DNA from: an uncultured Nocardioides sp.
GTDB lineage: Bacteria > Actinomycetota > Actinomycetes > Propionibacteriales > Nocardioidaceae
Length of the DNA stretch: 11,370 bases
Direction of reading: 5' to 3'
Assembly (NCBI RefSeq): GCF_946885725.1
Contig: NZ_CAMPGZ010000139.1
Location: 1-11,370, forward strand
The notes beneath the pieces are model-generated. The model worked only from the letters and a program-made list of their open reading frames with translations, did no database searches and was not told the DNA's origin. The position numbers and the translations under genes are program-made. This document shows, piece after piece, positions 5,036 through 11,284 of the stretch (the stretch's first letter is position 1; every line of letters starts with the position of its first letter).

Positions 5036-5641
5036 GTGGACCTGATGCCCCTGGTGGCCTCGAGCGGCCTCGCCAGCGGGGTGAACGCCTATCTCGTCGT
5101 GCTCGTGCTCGGACTCGCCGATCGGTTCTGGCAGCTGGCCCAGGTGCCGGACGTGCTGGCGCGCACCGACGTGCTCGTCGTCGCGGCCGTGCTCTACGCC
5201 GTGGAGTTCGTCGCCGACAAGATCCCCTACATCGACTCGACGTGGGACGCGATCTCCACCGCGATCCGCCCGAGCGTGGGTGCGGTGATCGGTCTGCTGC
5301 TAGCGGGCGACGTGTCGACGCTGGAGCAGGCGTTGTACGCCGTCCTCGGTGGCGGCGCGGCGCTGGCGTCGCACACGGTGAAGGCCGGGCTTCGGCTCGC
5401 GGTCAACACCTCGCCCGAGCCGGTCACCAACGCGACGACGAGCGTGGGCGAGGACCTCGGCGTCGCGACCGTGGTGCTGCTCGCCGTGACCTACCCGTGG
5501 ATCGCGCTGACAGTGGCGCTGGTGCTGTTCGGCGTGGGCGTCTGGCTGCTGGTGTACCTGCTCACGCGGATCCGCCGCGGCTGGCGCCGGTGGCGGGCGT
5601 GGCGCGAAAACCGCGTGCAGCAAGGCGTTCCGCGCTCCTAG
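5036..5641 (+). CDS. DUF4126 family integral membrane protein
   Basis: A 201-residue membrane protein of unknown function. Hydrophobic segments are seen at about residues 15-30 (NAYLVVLVLGLA), 45-58 (DVLVVAAVLYAVEF), 80-95 (SVGAVIGLLLAG), 98-115 (the Gly/Ala-rich ALYAVLGGGAALASH) and 140-175 (VATVVLLAVTYPWIALTVALVLFGVGVWLL). The signature EFVADKIPYIDSTWDAIST (about 57-75) and SGLASGVNAY near the start mark it as DUF4126. The C-terminal tail is strongly basic (RIRRGWRRWRAWREN), which favours a cytoplasmic tail. The GTG start is supported by a -10 hexamer 7 nt upstream. It is the first of three same-strand genes spaced by about 10 nt (ATP-grasp, then FAD oxidoreductase). The amidase gene is divergent from it over a 113-bp shared region. 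Confidence 0.85.
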   Translation: MDLMPLVASSGLASGVNAYLVVLVLGLADRFWQLAQVPDVLARTDVLVVAAVLYAVEFVADKIPYIDSTWDAISTAIRPSVGAVIGLLLAGDVSTLEQALYAVLGGGAALASHTVKAGLRLAVNTSPEPVTNATTSVGEDLGVATVVLLAVTYPWIALTVALVLFGVGVWLLVYLLTRIRRGWRRWRAWRENRVQQGVPRS

Positions 5642-5644
5642 CCT
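5639..5644 (+). promoter_or_regulatory. -10-like element overlapping the DUF4126 stop codon (ATP-grasp gene)
   Basis: TAGCCT begins with the TAG stop of the DUF4126 gene and ends 6 nt before the ATG at 5651. The gap has no Shine-Dalgarno sequence, so the ATP-grasp gene may be leaderless and have its own promoter. Confidence 0.4.
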
Positions 5645-5650
5645 GAGCCG

Positions 5651-7066
5651 ATGGACCTGGCCGACGAGAGCACACGCACCGCCTGGCGGCACCGGATGGG
5701 TGCGCGCCTGTTCGAGGGCCGGCGGGTGATCATCGGGCTGCTTCCTCTCGCGGCCACGACCCCCTTCCTGGACCTGGTGGGCGAGTCGGGTGGTCGGCGG
5801 CCGCTGATCGTGGCTGCGGGGCGCGGCGCCGGGCCGGTGCCGACCGAGGACGACGCCGACATCGTCGTGCTCGATGTACCGCGCGCCGAGTCGATGACGG
5901 CCGAGGTCCGCCGTACCGACGTGCTCGCGCACGACCTCCCGCCCGAGGCCGCGGCGGCGGTGGCGGCGTACGACCCCGATCGCACGGCTGCCTGGCTGAT
6001 GGGCTGGTTCGTCGACAACACTCCGATCGACGGCCGCGATGTTCTCGGCGGTCGGCCGGCGGAGTGGCTGCGGCTCGAGGACAAGCTGCTGGCGGACTCG
6101 GTGTGGTCCGCGGTCGGTGCGCCGCACGCGCCCGTTCGCGTCGTACCGGTGGACGCCTCCGCACTGACGGAGGCCGCGGCCGAGCTGGACGAGGGCGCCG
6201 GCACGGTGTGGTCCGGCGACGCGCGCGAGGGGCTCCACGGCGGCGGCGACTTCACTCGCTGGGTGGTCACGCCCGAGGACCGCGCCCGCGCGCTGGCGTT
6301 GTTCGCGCCGTGCTGCGACCGGGTGCGGGTGATGCCGTTCCTCGACGGGGTGCCGTGCAGCATCCACGGCGTGGTCCTGCCCGACGGGACCGCGGCTTTC
6401 CGGCCGGTCGAGCTAGCGATCCTCCGAGGCGCGGACCGCCGCTTCGTGTACGGCGGGCAGGGCACGACCTGGGACCCGCCCGAGGAGGACCGCGAGGCGA
6501 TGCGCGACCTGGTCCGACGCACCGGCGAGCACCTGCGCGAGAGGTTCGGCTACCGCGGCGCGTTCGGCATCGACGGAGTGCTCACGCGCGACGGGTTCCG
6601 ACCCACCGAGCTCAACCCGCGGCTGGCCGGCGGCCTCTCCGCCCTCGGCCAGGCCACCGACGAGAAGGCGTTCATCCTGCTGCAGCTGACGCTGCTCGCC
6701 GGGGAGGACCCGGAGGTCGGCGTCGCCGAGCTCGAGGAGTGGGCGCTGCCGGCGATGGACGCGCACCGCAGCGCGAAGGCCATGGGGGTCAGCCCACGCT
6801 CGGTCGCGCCGGAGTCGCGCGAGATCCCGGTCCGCTGGGACGGGTCGCGGCTGTGCGCGGCCGACGAGGCGACCGCGAACGGCACCGTGCTCGTCGGCCC
6901 CGCGGCGGTGGGCACGTTCTGCCGCCTGCGCGACGTCGAGCTGCCGGCCGGCGAACGGCTGGCTCCGCTCAACGCCGCGATGATGCGGTTCCTCGACGAG
7001 AGGCTCGGCACCGGGTTCGGCCCGGTCGACGTACCGCCCGACCTCCGCGAGCGGGTGCGCCTCTAG
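5651..7066 (+). CDS. ATP-grasp domain enzyme of unknown substrate
   Basis: A 471-residue cytosolic protein. ATP-grasp enzymes join a carboxylate to an amine or thiol through an acyl-phosphate. Visible motifs are LEDKLLAD with Lys145 (nucleotide-binding lysine), a glycine-rich loop near HGGGDFTRWVV, VRVMPFLDGVPCSIHGVVL (inner strand), and GYRGAFGIDGVLTRDGFRPTELNPRLAGGLS, with Asp308, Glu320 and Asn322 as likely Mg ligands. The first 110 residues have a Rossmann-like pre-ATP-grasp region (RRVIIGLLPLA, DDADIVVLDVPR). The last 100 residues carry no motif that I recognise. No peptide-synthetase, carrier or precursor-peptide gene is next to it, so the product is open. The start is the ATG 9 nt after the DUF4126 stop, with a -10-like hexamer in between. 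The CrtI-like oxidoreductase follows after 10 nt. Confidence 0.85.
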   Translation: MDLADESTRTAWRHRMGARLFEGRRVIIGLLPLAATTPFLDLVGESGGRRPLIVAAGRGAGPVPTEDDADIVVLDVPRAESMTAEVRRTDVLAHDLPPEAAAAVAAYDPDRTAAWLMGWFVDNTPIDGRDVLGGRPAEWLRLEDKLLADSVWSAVGAPHAPVRVVPVDASALTEAAAELDEGAGTVWSGDAREGLHGGGDFTRWVVTPEDRARALALFAPCCDRVRVMPFLDGVPCSIHGVVLPDGTAAFRPVELAILRGADRRFVYGGQGTTWDPPEEDREAMRDLVRRTGEHLRERFGYRGAFGIDGVLTRDGFRPTELNPRLAGGLSALGQATDEKAFILLQLTLLAGEDPEVGVAELEEWALPAMDAHRSAKAMGVSPRSVAPESREIPVRWDGSRLCAADEATANGTVLVGPAAVGTFCRLRDVELPAGERLAPLNAAMMRFLDERLGTGFGPVDVPPDLRERVRL

Positions 7067-7069
7067 GCT
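7064..7069 (+). promoter_or_regulatory. -10-like element overlapping the ATP-grasp stop codon (FAD oxidoreductase gene)
   Basis: TAGGCT begins with the TAG stop of the ATP-grasp gene and ends 7 nt before the ATG at 7077. It is the same arrangement as at 5639 and is identical in sequence to the element at 9972. Confidence 0.4.
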
Positions 7070-7076
7070 GCCGCGC

Positions 7077-8390
7077 ATGGCGCGGGTGGTGGTGGTCGGC
7101 GGCGGCATCGCCGGCACCGCGGCCGCGGCGCGGCTGGCCAAGCTCCGGCACGAGGTGGTGCTGCTCGAGCGGCTCGACCGCCCCGGCGGCGCGGTGGGGT
7201 TCCTGGAGCAGGACGGCTACCGCTGGGACACCGGCCCGGCCGCGACGGCGCTGCCGGCCGTGGTGCGCGACCTGTTCCGCAAGTCGGGGCGGCCGCTGGA
7301 GCGCGAGCTCGAGCTGGTGCCGGTCCAGCCGCTGCGCGAGCACCGGTTCGAGGACGGCACGGTCCTCCCCCTCCCCTCGGGCAGCCGGGGCGCGCAGCTC
7401 GACGCGGTCGACGCGGCGCTCGGGCCGGACGCCGCGAAGGCCTGGGTGGATCACGTGCACGGGTACGCCGAGACCTGGGACGTGCTGCGCCGCGGCTACT
7501 TCGAGCGACCGTGGGACCCCGGCCACCAGGACGCGGATGTGCGGGCGGTGCTGCGGGACCGTACGTCGCTGCACGCCGTCGCGCGCAAGAGGTTCCGCAA
7601 GGACGCGCGGCTGCGCCGTCTCGCGCTGACCCACGCCGTGCTCGACGGGCACGACCCGCGCAACGTGCCGTCGTGGGTCGGGTTCCTCGACTACGTAGAG
7701 CAGAACTTCGGCACCTGGACGATCGCCGGCGGCTTCGGCGCTCTGGCCGAGGCGATGGCCAAGCGGCTGCGCGAGCGTCGCGTCGAGGTGCGGCTCTCCA
7801 CTCGCGTCGACGACCTCGTGGTGCGGGACGGACGTGTCACCGGGGTGGAGACCGAGACCGGCACGGTTGAGGCGGACGTCGTGGTCTGCGCCGTCGACCC
7901 TCGCGGGCTGCCCGCGCTCGCCGAACGGGTCCGCCGCACGATGCCGGCGTTCCCTCCGGTGGTCACGCACGTCGGCCTGACCGGCGACGTGCCCGACCTG
8001 CCGCACGAGGTCGTGCTCCACGGCGACCCGACGCTGGTCGTGCGCACCTCCGGCAGCGCACCCGAGGGTGGCGCCGCCTGGACCGTGCTCGGCCGCGGCC
8101 GGCTGTCGGAGGACCCGCTCGTGGCGCTGGCCCGCCGCGGCATCGACGTCCGCGACCAGGTCGAGGTGCGCGTGGACCGGTCACCCCGCGAGCAGGTGGT
8201 CGCGTGGGGCGGGTCGCCGTACGGCGTGCTGTGGCAGGGCCGCAACACAGTGCACCAGCGGCTCGGCACGCGGACGGACATCGAAGGGGTGTACGCCGTC
8301 GGCGCGCACGTCGCGGGCACGAGCGGCCTGCCGTTCGCGACGCTCACCGCCGCCGTGGTGGCGGAGCGGATCGGCGAGGTGCGGCGCTAG
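7077..8390 (+). CDS. FAD-dependent oxidoreductase, CrtI/phytoene desaturase-like
   Basis: A 437-residue flavoprotein. The N-terminal dinucleotide fold reads VVVVGGGIAGTAAAARLA (Gly8, Gly10, Gly13), ending in the ribose-binding Glu31 (LLERLDRPGGAVG), followed by GYRWDTGPAATALP. Near the middle NFGTWTIAGGFGALAEAMAKRL and a DDLVVRDGRVTGVET strand pair match the second FAD-binding part of the CrtI/amine-oxidase superfamily. The C-terminus GVYAVGAHVAGTSGLPFATLTAAVVAERI closes the FAD site. It is shorter than a typical phytoene desaturase of about 500 residues, and no phytoene synthase gene is in view, so carotenoid desaturation is only one option. A polyprenyl diphosphate synthase gene lies 1.6 kb away. 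The gene is 10 nt after the ATP-grasp gene. Its stop codon shares a CTAG with the stop of the convergent SIMPL gene. Confidence 0.87.
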   Translation: MARVVVVGGGIAGTAAAARLAKLRHEVVLLERLDRPGGAVGFLEQDGYRWDTGPAATALPAVVRDLFRKSGRPLERELELVPVQPLREHRFEDGTVLPLPSGSRGAQLDAVDAALGPDAAKAWVDHVHGYAETWDVLRRGYFERPWDPGHQDADVRAVLRDRTSLHAVARKRFRKDARLRRLALTHAVLDGHDPRNVPSWVGFLDYVEQNFGTWTIAGGFGALAEAMAKRLRERRVEVRLSTRVDDLVVRDGRVTGVETETGTVEADVVVCAVDPRGLPALAERVRRTMPAFPPVVTHVGLTGDVPDLPHEVVLHGDPTLVVRTSGSAPEGGAAWTVLGRGRLSEDPLVALARRGIDVRDQVEVRVDRSPREQVVAWGGSPYGVLWQGRNTVHQRLGTRTDIEGVYAVGAHVAGTSGLPFATLTAAVVAERIGEVRR

Positions 8391-9001
8391 AGCGGCTCCA
8401 CCGTCCAGGTCACCGTGAGCGTCGCGGCGACCGCCGCGGTGCCGGGCTCGAACGACGTGCTCGCCCTGGCCATCGCCATCTCGCCGACGCCGAAGGGGCG
8501 CGCTCCTCCCCCGCCCTCGACGACCGTGTGCGCGCCGACGACACGCATCCCGGCGAGCGCGGCGAGCTCGTCTGCCTTGCGGTGCGCGTCGGCGAACGCG
8601 TCGGCGCGTGCTTGCACCGCGAGCTCACCCGGGTCGCTGACGTACATCTCGACGTGCCCGATCCGCAGCGTGTCGACCGTGTCGGCGAGCGCGGTGACCA
8701 GCTCGCCGGAGGCGGCGACGTCGGGTACGTCGATGCGCAGCGAGTGCTGGGCGACCCAGTCCCTCAGCTCGCTCCCGCGGTCGTCACGTGCACGGTCCAG
8801 GTGCAGCCCCGTGGAGCCGATTCGGTCGGCGTCGGTGAAACGGCGCGCGACCTCGGCCGCGGCCTCGAGTCGCGACGCGCAACCCGACAGCGCCTCGCTC
8901 ACCGAGCCGGCGCGGTGCTGCACGCTGACGTGCAGCCGCAGGGCGTCGGGCGTGCCCGTCGCCTCCCCCTCACCGACGGTGGTGATGCTCGGGTCGGTCA
9001 T
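8387..9001 (-). CDS. SIMPL (DUF541) domain protein
   Basis: A 204-residue protein with the SIMPL/DUF541 pattern. It opens with ITTVGEGEATGTPDALRLHVSVQ (the typical V-x-G-x-G then P-D-x-A/L start). A central part DLRIDVPD-like strand and DTLRIGHVEMYVSDPGEL follows, then the helix AVQARADAFADAHRKADELAALAG and a C-terminal TLTVTWTV strand. The family forms oligomeric assemblies of unclear function. Many members are exported, but no signal peptide or membrane segment is seen here, so this one is probably cytosolic. The ATG at 9001 overlaps the metF stop codon (TGATG), so translation should be coupled to metF. Its TAG stop and that of the convergent FAD oxidoreductase share the same CTAG. Any link to one-carbon metabolism is by position only. 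Confidence 0.85.
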   Translation of the reverse strand: MTDPSITTVGEGEATGTPDALRLHVSVQHRAGSVSEALSGCASRLEAAAEVARRFTDADRIGSTGLHLDRARDDRGSELRDWVAQHSLRIDVPDVAASGELVTALADTVDTLRIGHVEMYVSDPGELAVQARADAFADAHRKADELAALAGMRVVGAHTVVEGGGGARPFGVGEMAMARASTSFEPGTAAVAATLTVTWTVEPL

Positions 9002-9915
9002 CAGGCGACCACGGCGCGAAGACCTTCGTAGATCTCGCGCGTCGCCTTGGACCGGTTGAGTGTGTAGAAGTGCAGCCCCGGCGCGCCGCCCGCGAGCAGC
9101 GTGTCGCAGAGCTCGGTCGCGATCTGGATCCCCTCGGCGCGCACAGCGGCCTTGTCGCCGTCGAAGCGGGCGACCCTGGCGACGATCTCGGGCGGCAGCT
9201 CGGCCCCGGACAGCTCGGCCATGCGGGTGATCTGCGCGAGGTTCGTGATCGGCATGATCCCCGGGATGATCGGGATGTCGACGCCCAAGGCCGAGACCCG
9301 GTCGACGAGCCGGAAGTAGTCCTCCGGCCGGAAGAACAGCTGGGTGATCGCGAAGTCCGCGCCGGCCCGGGCCTTGTCCGCCAGCACCCTGGCGTCGGCC
9401 TGGGGCGACTCGGCCGACGGGTGCACCTCGGGGAACGCCGCCACCCCGACACAGAAGTCGCCGAGCGACTTGGTCAGCTCGACGAGCTCGACGGCGTAGC
9501 GCAGGCCCTGCGGATGCGGTACGAACGGCGCGGTCGGGCCGCCCGCCGGGTCGCCCCGGAGCGCGAGCACGTTGCGCACACCTGCCCCGGCGTACGACCC
9601 GATCACCGACCGCAGCGTGGCGACCGAGTGGTCGACGCAGGTCAGGTGCGCCAGCGGCGTCATCGACGTGTCGTGGGCGATCCGCTCGGTGATGCCGACC
9701 GTGCGGTCGCGGGTCGACCCGCCGGCGCCGTACGTCACAGAGACGAACGTCGGGCTCAGCGGCTCGAGCTCGCGCAGCGTGGTCCACAGCTGCCGCTCCC
9801 CCGCCTCGTCCTTGGGCGGGAAGAACTCGAACGAGATCGACCGCTCACCGGCAGCGATCAGCTCCCGGACGGTCGCCGCACCGCCGGGTTTGCGCGAGGG
9901 CAGACCGAGAGCCAT
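9001..9915 (-). CDS. metF: Methylenetetrahydrofolate reductase
   Basis: A 304-residue enzyme of usual bacterial MetF length. It reduces 5,10-methylene-THF to 5-methyl-THF for methionine synthesis in the cytosol. It carries SFEFFPPK with the catalytic Glu30, SVTYGAGGSTRDRT (59-72), NVLALRGDP with Asp122 (the flavin-modulating Asp), FAITQLFF with Gln192 (folate contact), PIIPGIMPI and a C-terminal GLHFYTLNRS. These residues match E. coli Glu28, Asp120 and Gln183, so an ordinary flavin-dependent enzyme is expected. The frame is open further upstream to 10200, but homology starts only after 9915, where MALGLPSRKPGG is preceded by TATCCT at 7-nt spacing, so I use that start and infer a leaderless mRNA. 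The gene is divergent from the polyprenyl synthase, an arrangement that I recall for Rv2172c and idsA2 of M. tuberculosis. The SIMPL gene overlaps its stop. Confidence 0.95.
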   Translation of the reverse strand: MALGLPSRKPGGAATVRELIAAGERSISFEFFPPKDEAGERQLWTTLRELEPLSPTFVSVTYGAGGSTRDRTVGITERIAHDTSMTPLAHLTCVDHSVATLRSVIGSYAGAGVRNVLALRGDPAGGPTAPFVPHPQGLRYAVELVELTKSLGDFCVGVAAFPEVHPSAESPQADARVLADKARAGADFAITQLFFRPEDYFRLVDRVSALGVDIPIIPGIMPITNLAQITRMAELSGAELPPEIVARVARFDGDKAAVRAEGIQIATELCDTLLAGGAPGLHFYTLNRSKATREIYEGLRAVVA

Positions 9916-9922
9916 GCGGACA

Positions 9923-9928
9923 AGGATA
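9923..9928 (-). promoter_or_regulatory. -10 element of a probable leaderless promoter (metF)
   Basis: On the minus strand TATCCT ends 7 nt before the metF ATG at 9915. Only 43 bp separate it from the -10 of the divergent polyprenyl synthase, so the two promoters must overlap in their upstream parts. Confidence 0.55.
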
Positions 9929-9971
9929 GGTGGCGGCCCCTCCGGCTCCGGTTCGCGTCCAGCAGCCGAAG

Positions 9972-9977
9972 TAGGCT
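9972..9977 (+). promoter_or_regulatory. -10 element of a probable leaderless promoter (polyprenyl synthase)
   Basis: TAGGCT ends 6 nt before the GTG at 9984, with no Shine-Dalgarno site between. The sequence is the same as at 7064. Confidence 0.5.
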
Positions 9978-9983
9978 GCGCCG

Positions 9984-11045
9984 GTGACCTGGGACCCCTC
10001 CACGCTGCGCACCGCGGTGCAGTCCGCTCTCGACGCGTTCGTGGACGAGCAGGCCGAGCGTCTCGCACCCCTGGGTCCCGACGCCGACGTGCTGGTCCGC
10101 TCGGCGCACGAGGCGGTGCGCGGCGGCAAGCGGTTCCGGGCGTCGTTCTGCTGGTGGGGTTACCGCGCCGCGCTGCCGGACGTCGCCGACCAGGCGGCAC
10201 TGGTGCGGGCGTGCGCGTCGCTGGAGCTGTTGCACGCGAGTGCGCTCGTGCACGACGACTTCATGGACGCCTCGGAGACCCGCCGTGGCCGGCCGGCCAC
10301 GCACACGGCGTACGCCGCCCGGCACCGTGAGCAGGGTTGGTCCGGCAGCCCGGAGCAGTACGGCGCCGCCGCCGCGATCCTGCTCGGCGACCTGCTGCTG
10401 TCCTGGTCCGACGAGCTCTTGCGTCGTAGCGGTCTGCCGCACGACCGGGTGCGCGACGCGCTGACGGTCTTCGACCACACGCGCAGCGAGGTCATCGCCG
10501 GGCAGTTCCTCGACGTGTCGGCGCAAGCGCGCGGCGAGTCGGACGTGGACATGGCGATGACGGTGCTGCGCTACAAGTCCGCGAAGTACTCCGTCGAACG
10601 CCCCCTCCACCTCGGCGCCACCCTCGCCGGCGCGTCGGCGAACGTACTGGCGGCGCTGACGTCGTTCGGGCTCCCGCTCGGCGAGGCGTTCCAGCTGCGC
10701 GACGACCTGCTCGGCGTGTTCGGCGACCCCGAGGTCACCGGGAAGCCGGCCGGCGACGACCTCACCGAGGGCAAGCGCACCGTCCTCGTCGCCCTCGCGC
10801 TAGCCGCCGCCGACCCCGCGGACGCCAAGCGCCTCGAGGACGGCCTCGGCCGCCCCCTCACCGACGACGAGGTCGCCGACCTCCGCCGGATCATCGAGTC
10901 GACCGGCGCCGCCCAGGACGTCGAGCGCCGCATCGACGACCTCACCACCTCCGCCCTCCGCGCCCTCGACGAGGCCCCCGTCAGTGACGTCGCGCGTTCC
11001 GCCCTGCGCGACCTGGCCGACGCCGCTACCCAGCGCGCCCACTGA
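9984..11045 (+). CDS. idsA: Trans-polyprenyl diphosphate synthase (GGPP synthase-like)
   Basis: A 353-residue all-helical prenyltransferase that condenses isopentenyl diphosphate with allylic diphosphates. It has GGKRFR (47-52), the first Asp-rich motif DDFMD (91-95) followed by RRGRP, the Lys/Gln region with GQFLD (173-177) and KSAKYS, and the second Asp-rich motif DDLLGVFGD (240-248), then GKPAGDDLTEGKRT. All residues needed for Mg and diphosphate binding are present. The residues 4 and 5 positions before DDFMD are small (Ala87, Ser86), and the two-residue insertion of bacterial FPP synthases is absent. This suggests a C20 or longer product for carotenoids, menaquinone tails or other isoprenoids (inference). 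The GTG at 9984 has a -10 hexamer 6 nt upstream. The gene is divergent from metF, as I recall for idsA2 in mycobacteria; the exact product length is not certain. Confidence 0.92.
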   Translation: MTWDPSTLRTAVQSALDAFVDEQAERLAPLGPDADVLVRSAHEAVRGGKRFRASFCWWGYRAALPDVADQAALVRACASLELLHASALVHDDFMDASETRRGRPATHTAYAARHREQGWSGSPEQYGAAAAILLGDLLLSWSDELLRRSGLPHDRVRDALTVFDHTRSEVIAGQFLDVSAQARGESDVDMAMTVLRYKSAKYSVERPLHLGATLAGASANVLAALTSFGLPLGEAFQLRDDLLGVFGDPEVTGKPAGDDLTEGKRTVLVALALAAADPADAKRLEDGLGRPLTDDEVADLRRIIESTGAAQDVERRIDDLTTSALRALDEAPVSDVARSALRDLADAATQRAH

Positions 11046-11056
11046 GTTCCCCGGCC

Positions 11057-11087
11057 GTGCTCGGGTCAGTGAGACACAGGCGAGCAC
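11057..11087 (+). terminator. Possible weak terminator hairpin
   Basis: GTGCTCG and CGAGCAC form a perfect 7-bp stem around a 17-nt loop, 11 nt after the polyprenyl synthase stop. There is no T-run. The loop is long, so this is weak evidence. Confidence 0.25.
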
Positions 11088-11124
11088 CTGGTCGCAGACC
11101 CAGCCTCGGCCCCCACGCAACAGA

Positions 11125-11148
11125 GGCTGTGCACGCGATCGCACAGCC
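11125..11148 (+). terminator. Hairpin, probable terminator of the polyprenyl synthase gene
   Basis: GGCTGTGC and GCACAGCC form a perfect 8-bp stem around an 8-nt loop (ACGCGATC), about 80 nt after the stop. No T-run follows, which is common for terminators of high-GC actinobacteria. It could equally act on a convergent gene from the right. Confidence 0.45.
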
Positions 11149-11206
11149 AGCCACGCACGTGCGGGAGGAACGCGCGGCTCACGTCGCGGACAAGGGTGGA
11201 ACGTCG

Positions 11207-11267
11207 GCCGAGGGGTCAGTCCTGCACCGACACGCCGCCCACGAGGCTGATTTAGTGACCCCTCGGC
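11207..11267. repeat. 61-bp element with 12-bp perfect inverted ends
   Basis: GCCGAGGGGTCA (11207-11218) and TGACCCCTCGGC (11256-11267) are exact reverse complements, separated by 37 nt. It has the form of a REP-type or miniature palindromic element. The interior includes ACGAGGCTGATTTAG and has no coding content. No target-site duplication can be made out with confidence. Confidence 0.75.
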
Positions 11268-11284
11268 GTCCCGTCGCGCAGCGA

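Noticed and set aside
6064..7629. 521-codon open frame over the ATP-grasp and FAD genes
   Set aside because: It is very Arg-rich, has no motif, and is out of frame with two clearly recognised proteins.
9916..10200. N-terminal extension of metF
   Set aside because: The extra 95 residues are Arg/Pro-rich and antisense to the polyprenyl synthase. MetF homology and the -10 element both point to the start at 9915.
7077..11045. Carotenoid biosynthesis cluster
   Set aside because: A CrtI-like protein and a prenyl synthase are present, but metF and a SIMPL gene on the opposite strand lie between them and there is no phytoene synthase. The evidence does not reach a cluster call.
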